Shown: in pieces, positions 51,518-59,025 of the stretch
Layout: every line of letters begins with the position of its first letter
How positions within the stretch are numbered: position 1 is the first letter of the stretch
Source of the DNA: Alphaproteobacteria bacterium
GTDB taxonomy: Bacteria > Pseudomonadota > Alphaproteobacteria > Caulobacterales > Parvularculaceae
Direction of reading: 5' to 3'
NCBI GenBank assembly: GCA_030426465.1
Contig: JAUHYK010000011.1
Coordinates: 1 to 64,000, forward strand
DNA: 64,000 bases
Position numbers and translations under genes: made by a program
Notes under the pieces: generated by a model
What the model was told of the DNA's origin: nothing
What the model saw: only the letters and a program-made list of their open reading frames with translations
Databases searched by the model: none

Positions 51518-52621
51518 ATGCCTGACTCTTCCGGGCCAGAACTGAAAACGGCGCCGTTGCCATACACCGACGACGTTAAGGCCAAGACCGATCATCTGTA
51601 TCCGCGTGTCGCCAAATCGATCCCCGAGATCGAATGGCGCACCATGGCCCCCTATATCGCCGCGATTAACGATCTGAAGAAAGAAAAGAACGCGGTCATT
51701 CTGGCCCATAACTATATGACGCCGGAGATTTTTTACTGCGTCGGCGATTTCGCGGGAGACTCGCTGCAGCTCGCCAAGGAAGCGGCGAAGTCGGACGCGG
51801 ACGTGATCGTTCAGGCGGGCGTTCACTTCATGGCCGAGACGTCGAAAATTCTGTGTCCGGACAAAACGGTGCTCATCCCCGATCCGCGCGCCGGCTGTTC
51901 CCTCGCCTCGTCGCTCACCGGCGAAGATGTGCGGCTTCTCAAACAGAAATATCCGGGCGTGCCAGTCGTCACCTATGTAAACACGACGGCCGACGTCAAA
52001 GCTGAAACCGACATCTGCTGCACGTCGTCAAACGCGGTCGAAGTAGTCGAATATGCGGCGAAGGAATTCGGCACAGACACGGTGATCCTGATCCCCGATC
52101 AGTATCTTGCGAAAAACGTCGCCGCCATGACCGATATCAAGATCGTCACCTGGGCCGGCGCCTGCGAAGTGCATGAGCGTTTCACCGCCGAAGACATCCG
52201 CGAGATCCGCGAAGGCAATCCGGGCGTCATCGTGCTCGCCCACCCCGAATGCCCGCCGGAGGTCCTTGCCGAAGCCGACTTCGCCGGTTCAACCAGCGGC
52301 ATGTCGAATTACGTGAAAGAGAAACAGCCGAACAATGTGGTGCTGATCACAGAATGCTCCATGTCGGACAATGTGGCGCTGGAAAACCCGAAGGTGAATT
52401 TCGTCCGGCCCTGCAATCTCTGCCCCTATATGAAGATGATCAGCCTGCCGAAGATCCTCCGCTCGCTTCAAACCATGGAGCACGAAGTCAAGATCGACCC
52501 GGCGATCATCGAAAAGGCGCGCCGCCCCATCGAGCGGATGATCGCCCTGCCCCTGAAACGGCAATCGATGTATAATCATCAGCACGCGCCGGAAGTGTTC
52601 GCGCTCGAGGCGCGAGGTTAG
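51518..52621 (+). CDS. nadA: Quinolinate synthase A
   Basis: 4Fe-4S enzyme that condenses iminoaspartate with dihydroxyacetone phosphate to quinolinate in de novo NAD synthesis. The 367-residue product (from the ATG at 51518 with GGGAGG upstream) has [37 protein letters not shown], and cluster cysteines likely in [14 protein letters not shown] and PCNLCPYMK. nadB and nadC follow, with one extra membrane gene between nadA and nadB. Confidence 0.97.
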   Translation: MPDSSGPELKTAPLPYTDDVKAKTDHLYPRVAKSIPEIEWRTMAPYIAAINDLKKEKNAVILAHNYMTPEIFYCVGDFAGDSLQLAKEAAKSDADVIVQAGVHFMAETSKILCPDKTVLIPDPRAGCSLASSLTGEDVRLLKQKYPGVPVVTYVNTTADVKAETDICCTSSNAVEVVEYAAKEFGTDTVILIPDQYLAKNVAAMTDIKIVTWAGACEVHERFTAEDIREIREGNPGVIVLAHPECPPEVLAEADFAGSTSGMSNYVKEKQPNNVVLITECSMSDNVALENPKVNFVRPCNLCPYMKMISLPKILRSLQTMEHEVKIDPAIIEKARRPIERMIALPLKRQSMYNHQHAPEVFALEARG

Positions 52622-52636
52622 CATTTGCTAAGTCAA

Positions 52637-53245
52637 ATGGATACGTTTTCCTCAGAGTCTCTAATAGACCAGGCATCGGAAAAACTGCTTCTCTCGAGGC
52701 CGTTGCCATTTTTGCTGCTTTTTCTTGGCTTCTTGTCATTTGCTGTAAGCACATTCCTCCTAGCTCCAGAACGAGTGGCAATCGCGCTGTGTTTTATCAT
52801 TGTGAGTTCCGCCATCCTGTTCCAGATCGTGTGGATGTCGACTTCTAATAGGTGGCTTTTAAAGAATTTTCTGGACGTCCCCGTATTCGAACTACGCAAA
52901 TATGATCTTGCAACATTTATCGTCATTGCTTGTTGCCTTATGGGTTCATTTTATTTGCTAGACACCTTGGTTGGCTTAACGCCCACCGAAGTGGGTTTAC
53001 GTGCTTATGGTGATCTTGAGTTTATTTTCCAATTTTCAGGCGTCATTTATGTGTTCGGATATTTGGCCTTTTCTATACTAGCCGGTAGCGCGCTAATCAG
53101 GTCGGAGCGCAGCTTAAATATATACAACACCCAGCTCCCTATTATGGCGCCTTTCTATATGATCCCATTTTTCGGGATACCTTTTTTGTATAGACGGCAT
53201 GTAGCACTCGTACGGAGAGCCAAGCTGATCGCAAAGGCGCAATAA
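52637..53245 (+). CDS. AT-rich membrane protein inserted between nadA and nadB
   Basis: A 202-residue (from the ATG at 52637) protein with probably six membrane segments (FLLLFLGFLSFAVSTFLL, VAIALCFIIVSSAILFQIVWM, LATFIVIACCLMGSFYLLDTL, FQFSGVIYVFGYLAFSILAG, PFYMIPFFGIPFLY) and a basic tail (RRHVALVRRAKLIAKAQ). No family is recognised. It is clearly AT-richer than its neighbours, unlike nadA and nadB, so it looks like an inserted or foreign gene. No Shine-Dalgarno is visible; a TTG at 52625 is an alternative start. It lies 15 bp after nadA and 6 bp before nadB, so it is read with the operon. A role in NAD metabolism cannot be inferred. Confidence 0.75.
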   Translation: MDTFSSESLIDQASEKLLLSRPLPFLLLFLGFLSFAVSTFLLAPERVAIALCFIIVSSAILFQIVWMSTSNRWLLKNFLDVPVFELRKYDLATFIVIACCLMGSFYLLDTLVGLTPTEVGLRAYGDLEFIFQFSGVIYVFGYLAFSILAGSALIRSERSLNIYNTQLPIMAPFYMIPFFGIPFLYRRHVALVRRAKLIAKAQ

Positions 53246-53251
53246 AGTTAG

Positions 53252-54790
53252 ATGCAATCCGACATCCTCATCATTGGCGCGGGCGTTGCGGGTCTTTACA
53301 CCGCGCTAAAACTCGCGCCCCGTCCCGTGACCATCGTCACGGCGCGCCCGCTGGGCAAGGGCGGCGCAACACCCTGGGCGCAAGGCGGGCTCGCCGCCGC
53401 TGTTGGTGAGAACGATACGCCGAACCTTCACTTCTCCGACACGATGCAGGCGGGCGCCGGGCTCGTCGATCCGGAGGCCGCGCATATTCTGGCGCTCGGC
53501 GGGCCCGCCGCTGTGGAAGACCTTTTGAGGCTTGGCGTTCAGTTCGACCGCGATGAAAATGGCGATCTGAAACTCGGGCGCGAGGCCGCCCATTGCCGCG
53601 ACCGCATCGTTCACGCCACCGGCGATCAGGCCGGCGCCGCGATCATGACGGCGCTGATCAAAGCCGCGCGCGCAGCGGAGCACATCACCATCATCGAACG
53701 CATTGTCGTTGAAGACCTGTTGATTGACGATGACGGCGTTGTCGGCGGCGCGCTGGTTTATGACGTCGCCGCTGGCGAACGCGAAGCCTATGAGGCGGGC
53801 GAGACCGTGATGGCTACCGGCGGGCTCGGCGGGCTTTACGCGGTCACCACCAACCCAACGCCCGCGCAGGGCCACGGCCTCGCCTTTGCAGCACGCGCCG
53901 GGGCCATGATCCGCGATCCGGAATTTGTGCAGTTCCACCCGACAGCGCTTGATATCGGACTTGATCCGGCGCCGCTCGCCACCGAAGCGCTGCGCGGCGA
54001 CGGCGCGGTGCTCGTCAACAGGGACGGCAAGCCGTTCATGTCAACATATCACCGCGACGCTGACCTGGCGCCCCGCGACATTGTCGCCCGCGCCGTGGAG
54101 GCGGAAATCAAGGCCGGGCGCGGCGCGTTTCTCGACGCACGCGACGCTATCGGCGCGAAATTTCCTGACGCTTTCCCGACGGTCTTTGCTTCTTGCCAAG
54201 CCGCCAAGATCGATCCGCGAACGGAGCTTATGCCTGTCGCCCCGGCGGCGCATTACCATATGGGCGGGGTTGAGACTGATCTTGACGGCAAGACCAGCGT
54301 TGACGGACTTTGGGCGGTCGGCGAAGTCGCATCCAGCGGCGTTCACGGCGCCAACCGTCTCGCCTCTAACTCCCTGCTCGAGGCGATTGTCTTTGGCGCG
54401 CGCATCGCCGACCAGTTGCGCGAGGGCGAGATCGACATGCCCGCAGACGCCGGCGCGCCAGGTGACCGGATGGAGCTCGCACCGAGACCGGCGCCGGCGG
54501 CGGAGATGATGCAATTGCGCAAGGCGATGACCGAACATTGCGCGCTTATCCGCAATCATGAGGGCCTCGCCGATCTCCTCGATATGATTCACGAGATGCA
54601 CGAAAGCCCCTCCATGACCAGCGGCTTTAAGAGCGCCCTCGTCACGGCGGAGCTGATCGCCCAAGGCGCGCTCGCCCGTGAGGAATCCCGGGGCGGCCAT
54701 TTCCGCAGCGATTTTCCGGACAAGGACCAGGAACCTTTTCACACGGAAATCGCGGCGACACAGATCTATGACGATGAGGACCTTTTATGA
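53252..54790 (+). CDS. nadB: L-aspartate oxidase
   Basis: FAD enzyme that oxidises L-aspartate to iminoaspartate, the substrate for NadA. The 512-residue protein starts DILIIGAGVAGLYTALKLAP (FAD motif). It also has GKGGATPWAQGGLAAAV, FVQFHPTALDI, and the C-terminal MGGVETDLDGKTSVDGLWAVGEVASSGVHGANRLASNSLLEA, typical of the succinate dehydrogenase/aspartate oxidase family. Its stop overlaps nadC by 4 bp (ATGA). Confidence 0.97.
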   Translation: MQSDILIIGAGVAGLYTALKLAPRPVTIVTARPLGKGGATPWAQGGLAAAVGENDTPNLHFSDTMQAGAGLVDPEAAHILALGGPAAVEDLLRLGVQFDRDENGDLKLGREAAHCRDRIVHATGDQAGAAIMTALIKAARAAEHITIIERIVVEDLLIDDDGVVGGALVYDVAAGEREAYEAGETVMATGGLGGLYAVTTNPTPAQGHGLAFAARAGAMIRDPEFVQFHPTALDIGLDPAPLATEALRGDGAVLVNRDGKPFMSTYHRDADLAPRDIVARAVEAEIKAGRGAFLDARDAIGAKFPDAFPTVFASCQAAKIDPRTELMPVAPAAHYHMGGVETDLDGKTSVDGLWAVGEVASSGVHGANRLASNSLLEAIVFGARIADQLREGEIDMPADAGAPGDRMELAPRPAPAAEMMQLRKAMTEHCALIRNHEGLADLLDMIHEMHESPSMTSGFKSALVTAELIAQGALAREESRGGHFRSDFPDKDQEPFHTEIAATQIYDDEDLL

Positions 54791-55647
54791 TCGCCCGTCT
54801 GTCGCCTTTAATCGTTGAAGACGCCGTCACTCGCGCCTTGAAAGAAGATTTTGGCGACGCGGGCGACATCACCACCGCCGCAACCATTCCGGCGCATGCA
54901 ACAGCCAAAGCGGTGATTGCCGCGCGCAAACCAGGCGTTATCGCCGGGGTTGATGCGGCTTTTACCGCCTTTCGCCTCACTGAAGGCGCAATCACGGTCA
55001 CCATTGAAAACGATGATGGCGCGCGCGTTCAAAAAGGCGATGTCATCCTCTCTATTGAAGGGCCGGCGCGCGGCGTTCTTTCCGCCGAACGGGTGGCGCT
55101 CAATTTTATGGGCCATCTTTCCGGCATCGCGACGGCGACGGCGGCGCTTGTCGATGCGGTGAAAGGAACCGGCGTGAAAATCGCGTGCACGCGTAAAACG
55201 GCGCCGGGGCTTCGCGCTTTTCAAAAACATGCCGTCAAATGCGGCGGCGGTCACAATCATCGCTTCGGGCTCTATGATGCGGTGATGATTAAGGACAATC
55301 ACATCGCGGCGTCAGGCGGCATCGCCAAAGCGCTTGCCGCAGCGCGTGCTGATGTCGGCCACATGGTCAAAATACAGATCGAGGTCGATGGGCTCGGCCA
55401 ACTCGAAGAAGCGCTCGCCAATGGCGCTGATGTTGTCCTGCTCGACAATATGGCGCCCTCGGATTTGAAGCGCGCTGTCGAGATCAACAAGAATTCCTAT
55501 GGAGGCCGCGCCGTGCTTGAGGCCTCCGGAAATGTCACCATCGATACGGTGCGCGCAATCGCAGAAACCGGCGTCGACGTTATTTCCTCAGGCTGGATCA
55601 CCCATTCCGCGCCGAATCTCGATCTGGGCCTCGATTTTATCAGCTAA
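54787..55647 (+). CDS. nadC: Quinolinate phosphoribosyltransferase
   Basis: Converts quinolinate and PRPP to nicotinate mononucleotide. The 286-residue protein has EDFGDAGDITTAATIPAHATAKA, ERVALNFMGHLSGIATATAALV, TRKTAPGLRAFQKHAVKCGGGHNHRFGL and IQIEVDGLGQLEEAL, all diagnostic. The start overlaps nadB by 4 bp, making a tight operon nadA-(membrane)-nadB-nadC. Confidence 0.98.
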   Translation: MIARLSPLIVEDAVTRALKEDFGDAGDITTAATIPAHATAKAVIAARKPGVIAGVDAAFTAFRLTEGAITVTIENDDGARVQKGDVILSIEGPARGVLSAERVALNFMGHLSGIATATAALVDAVKGTGVKIACTRKTAPGLRAFQKHAVKCGGGHNHRFGLYDAVMIKDNHIAASGGIAKALAAARADVGHMVKIQIEVDGLGQLEEALANGADVVLLDNMAPSDLKRAVEINKNSYGGRAVLEASGNVTIDTVRAIAETGVDVISSGWITHSAPNLDLGLDFIS

Positions 55648-55713
55648 CCGGACCCTGCGACTTGTTCCGCCACGGTAGGCCATGCTTCACGCTCGTCTAA
55701 AATTTACTTGCGA

Positions 55714-55730
55714 ATGATTATTAATATCAT
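55714..55730. promoter_or_regulatory. Fur-box-like palindrome upstream of the DUF2218 gene
   Basis: ATGAT-TATTAAT-ATCAT within GCGAATGATTATTAATATCA resembles an iron-regulator (Fur/Irr-type) site. It lies 39 bp before the start at 55770. Confidence 0.5.
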
Positions 55731-55769
55731 ATATCATCTCTCAGAAACTCGCTATTCAGGAGAATGAGC

Positions 55770-56060
55770 ATGCTGCGCGCCTCAGCGACGGCCTCAACGC
55801 AATTAGCCGAACGTTACCTCAATCAACTCTGTAAGCATTTCGCCCATAAGCTGCCGGCCAAAGCTGAAAACGGCGAAGGACGCATAGAGTTCCCCTTCGG
55901 CGTCGCTGATCTGCAAGCATCCGAAACCGTGCTGAATTTGAGCGTCGGCGCCTCAAGCCTCGACGATCTCAAACGCATGCAAAAGGTTGTCGAGGATCAC
56001 CTGTTGCGGTTCGCCTTTCGGGAGAAGCTTTCCAGTCTCGACTGGAATCCCAACCTTTAA
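55770..56060 (+). CDS. DUF2218 family protein
   Basis: A 96-residue protein matching the DUF2218 pattern: STQLAERYLNQLCKHFAHKLPAKAENGEGRIEFPFGVADLQA and LKRMQKVVEDHLLRFAFREKLSSLDW. Function is not established, but family members often sit in iron- or siderophore-related loci, and a Fur-like box stands upstream here. I chose the second ATG (55770) because it is seven bases from AGGAG; the first (55764) is too close. Confidence 0.87.
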   Translation: MLRASATASTQLAERYLNQLCKHFAHKLPAKAENGEGRIEFPFGVADLQASETVLNLSVGASSLDDLKRMQKVVEDHLLRFAFREKLSSLDWNPNL

Positions 56061-56123
56061 AGTTGCGGGTCATCGACCTTATCGGCCCTCGCCTGCACTG
56101 GCGATTGCCTGTAGGTTTTCGCG

Positions 56124-57077
56124 ATGAAAAATTTATTCGCCGTGGCCGCGTTGGTTTCACTTGCCGCCTGTACGCCTAACGACGCGCAGCAAACAGCCTT
56201 GCAATGTGATGTGTCGCTTATCGTGCTCGGCGTGGCGCAGGACGCGGGCAAACCACAAATCGGCAATCCGGATGATCCCGCATGGGACGATCCTTCGTTG
56301 CGCCGCCTCGCAAGCTCATTGGCCCTGATTGACCGGCGCGGCGAAAACCCCAAACGCTGGCTCTTTGATGCAACGCCCGACATCAAGTTTCAATTGCACA
56401 ATTTGAATGAGTCCGCACCCACCGATAAACCTGCTTTTGTAAACGGTGTGTTTTTGACCCACGCCCATATTGGCCATTATGCCGGCCTTATGATGTTCGG
56501 CCATGAAGCGGCAGGCGCGCAAAATGTTCAGGTTTTCGCCATGCCGCGCATGGCTGCGTTCCTCAGCAGCAACGGGCCCTGGTCACAGCTTTTGACCTAT
56601 CACAACATCTTCGCCGCGATCATGGAGGACGGCGCGCCGGAGCAGCTTGCGAACGGAATTTCTGTTACCCCATTTCTGGTTCCGCATCGCCAGGAATTTT
56701 CCGAAGTCGTAGGTTTCCATATTCAAGGTCCGGAAAAATCCGCCCTTTATCTTCCCGACATAGATAGCTGGGATAAATGGGACGTTGAAGGAACCCGTAT
56801 CGAAGACATGATCGCAGGCGTTGATCACGCTTACCTCGACGCGACTTTTTTCTCGGGCGACGAGTTGCCCGGACGCGATATGTCAAAGGTCCCGCATCCA
56901 ACGGTGAGCCATTCCATGGCGCGGTTCGAGCCCCTATCGCCGCAAGAAAAAGCTAAGGTTCACTTCATCCATATGAACCACACCAACCCGCTTCATAATC
57001 CAAACGCGCCGCAGCGAGAAGTGGTTCATAAATCCGGTTTTGACATCGCCGATGAAGGCGACGAGATCTGTCTATAA
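56124..57077 (+). CDS. PqqB-like MBL-fold metallohydrolase, lipoprotein
   Basis: A 317-residue metallo-beta-lactamase-fold protein with a lipoprotein signal (LFAVAALVSLAAC, Cys 16), so anchored in the envelope. The body resembles PqqB: SLIVLGVAQDAGKPQIGNPDDPAW at the start, and VFLTHAHIGHYAGLMMFGHEA with the motif HAHIGH, where a Gly replaces the Asp of classical H-x-H-x-D-H, as in PqqB. Further metal ligands are likely H in VPHRQEFS and PDIDSWD. No pqqA, C, D or E gene is nearby, so it probably has another role. Confidence 0.85.
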   Translation: MKNLFAVAALVSLAACTPNDAQQTALQCDVSLIVLGVAQDAGKPQIGNPDDPAWDDPSLRRLASSLALIDRRGENPKRWLFDATPDIKFQLHNLNESAPTDKPAFVNGVFLTHAHIGHYAGLMMFGHEAAGAQNVQVFAMPRMAAFLSSNGPWSQLLTYHNIFAAIMEDGAPEQLANGISVTPFLVPHRQEFSEVVGFHIQGPEKSALYLPDIDSWDKWDVEGTRIEDMIAGVDHAYLDATFFSGDELPGRDMSKVPHPTVSHSMARFEPLSPQEKAKVHFIHMNHTNPLHNPNAPQREVVHKSGFDIADEGDEICL

Positions 57078-57093
57078 CCCAATCGGTTGTGCT

Positions 57094-57939
57094 TTAACGT
57101 CCGGCAAGAGAAGGCGCGCGTTTGAGTGCTTCTTCTTTAGCGGCAACGCCCGCAGTCAATGCAACGAGGCGCAGCTTTTCGGCGACGGCAAGATTTGATG
57201 ACCACACCGCCCGCGCGCAGTCCTCCACCACGCCAGCAAGCTCTAGGGAGGCGCCACGCCATTCATGGGAAAGACTTCTGGCTTTGTAATATTTGTCCAT
57301 CAGGAATTCCGGCTCCCGAACAAACTCTCCGTTGAGCGCCATGCGCAACAGCCACGGCCAGTCCGCACTGAATTCTCCCGCGCGATGACGGCGAAATGGA
57401 CCAACTTTGCGGAGCGTAGCAGCGCGAAAAACGCCATGAACCGGTGTCCACCATTGGTCGCGCCGGCGAATGATGCTTTCGGCTCGACGGGCCGCACTTG
57501 GCTCCCGGTCCAGCTCTGTTGAAACACAGTCGTCAACACGATCAAAAGTAAAATGCGCTTTGATGTCTGAATATGCGATGACGGCTTGCGGGTTTCTTTC
57601 AAGAAGCCCAACAAGCCGGGCCGCATGCGAGGGCGACGGCACATCATCATGACAGGCGAAAAGAAAATAGTCCGCTTCGGCAAGCTCTAACAGCGCCGCC
57701 ACATTATCTACCCAGCCAAGGCGTTGCTGCTGTTCAACTACAGTAAAACGCTCGTCCGTTGCCGCAAAGCTCCGGCAAACACTCGCCGTATTATCTGTGG
57801 ACTGATCGACAGAAATAAAAACGCTAAAATTTGGACAGGTCTGACCAGCCAGCGCTTGAAGAGAAGCCTCAATAAAGCTTTCGGCATTCCAGGCCGGTAA
57901 AAGCGCAACAACTTTTGGTGCGGAAGGTAGATCCGTCAT
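57094..57939 (-). CDS. Family 2 glycosyltransferase
   Basis: A 281-residue GT-A-fold glycosyltransferase: VVALLPAWNAESFIEASLQALAGQTCPNFSVFISVDQSTDNTASVC is the typical N-terminus, with a HDD metal-binding motif in YFLFACHDDVPSPSHAA. The acceptor domain has WWTPVHGVFRAATLRKVGPF and ADWPWLLRMAL. The ATG at 57939 was preferred; the upstream frame (to 58023) adds Arg-rich residues overlapping the next gene. The donor and product are unknown. Confidence 0.85.
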   Translation of the reverse strand: MTDLPSAPKVVALLPAWNAESFIEASLQALAGQTCPNFSVFISVDQSTDNTASVCRSFAATDERFTVVEQQQRLGWVDNVAALLELAEADYFLFACHDDVPSPSHAARLVGLLERNPQAVIAYSDIKAHFTFDRVDDCVSTELDREPSAARRAESIIRRRDQWWTPVHGVFRAATLRKVGPFRRHRAGEFSADWPWLLRMALNGEFVREPEFLMDKYYKARSLSHEWRGASLELAGVVEDCARAVWSSNLAVAEKLRLVALTAGVAAKEEALKRAPSLAGR

Positions 57940-57994
57940 TCGGCGCAAATGCCTCTTGTCCGGAGTTTGTAGACGCGCGAAGCCCTGCGCCTTC

Positions 57995-58786
57995 TTACAT
58001 GGCGGCCGGGGCCGCCGCGACATTGCGACGGCTACGGAATTTATAAAATTTGTGTGTGCCGATGGTCGCCGTCGGCGTAAGGGAATCTGCCCAGTGCGGC
58101 GTCACATAGTCTGCATGATAATGCGTGGCGTTGCGGCTGATCGGCGCCCGTAGACCGGCCAGAATAGCCCCGGCTAAATCTTCGGATTCTTTCCATTTAC
58201 GTTTGTTCAACCGCGCCTGCATCGAGCCGTCGCAGCTAAAAGAAAACTGACACCCTGTGCGCCGCTCCGATCCCTGAAACACAACCTGGCAAATCGTATT
58301 CGGATACACCGCGCTGGCCACACGATTCAGAACCACATCGGCGACAGCGAGCTGTCCGATGCGCGGTTCCGAACGCGCTTCGTAATAGATCGCCTGAGCA
58401 AGGCAGGTGCGTTCCTCAGCGTCAAGTTTGGCGATGGTGAGATCTGTGAAGTCAAAGGACGTCAACGCCTCGATCGGATCGGCGTCCGTCAGGATCGCCG
58501 TGGTCGCCTTGGCCGGTTTGAGGCGCGGCCCGTCCATCGCCTCGCGCGCGGCGGCGGTCTCGGCCGCGAGATAGTTCGCGAGATCGGCCACAAGCTCAGC
58601 CTCCTTCGCGATGGCCGCCTGAACCTTGCGTTCCTCTTCAGCCCGGCTTGCGTTGACGGTGGCGCTCATGGCGCTCGCAACGGCGCAAATAGACAACAGA
58701 CCCGCCGCCGCAAGGCTGCGCAGGGTCCAGTTGACCTCAAATCCGTGATGTTCGCTTACGTCTTTCAAATCGCACCGTCTGATCAT
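57995..58786 (-). CDS. SleB/CwlJ-type cell wall hydrolase
   Basis: A 263-residue protein with an N-terminal membrane or signal segment (LRSLAAAGLLSICAVASAM) and a coiled region. The C-terminal hydrolase_2 domain begins DAEERTCLAQAIYYEARSEPRIGQLAVADVVLNRVASAVYPNTICQVVFQG, with the catalytic-type Glu in YYEARSE. In other bacteria this domain is a lytic transglycosylase-like cortex or wall hydrolase; here it probably remodels peptidoglycan. The ATG at 58786 was chosen over 58849. A perfect CtrA box lies 157 bp upstream, so it is likely under cell-cycle control. Confidence 0.9.
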   Translation of the reverse strand: MIRRCDLKDVSEHHGFEVNWTLRSLAAAGLLSICAVASAMSATVNASRAEEERKVQAAIAKEAELVADLANYLAAETAAAREAMDGPRLKPAKATTAILTDADPIEALTSFDFTDLTIAKLDAEERTCLAQAIYYEARSEPRIGQLAVADVVLNRVASAVYPNTICQVVFQGSERRTGCQFSFSCDGSMQARLNKRKWKESEDLAGAILAGLRAPISRNATHYHADYVTPHWADSLTPTATIGTHKFYKFRSRRNVAAAPAAM

Positions 58787-58942
58787 TCGCCGCCTGCCGG
58801 CCACAGGCTCGCCGAAACCCCAAAAGCCTCGGCCGCAAAGCTTTACCAATTCGTAAGAACCAAAAAACGCGCTTCGCAGCGCGCCTTTCCAAGGCGGAAT
58901 ATGGCGCCCGCAAACAGGTTTTACAAACGATTTCGCCGCGCG

Positions 58943-58958
58943 TTAACCCTTTGTTAAC
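58943..58958 (-). promoter_or_regulatory. CtrA binding site upstream of the cell wall hydrolase
   Basis: TTAA at 58943, seven bases CCCTTTG, TTAAC from 58954: an exact TTAA-N7-TTAAC consensus site for CtrA. Further TTAA repeats (about 59013-59021) lie toward the ppdK stop. It is 157 bp before the hydrolase start and downstream of the ppdK coding region. Confidence 0.65.
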
Positions 58959-59025
58959 CTTATCGAAAGAAAGCAACCCATTGTTTTTATTGGTACTTTT
59001 TTCTGCTCACGTTAATATTAACCCT

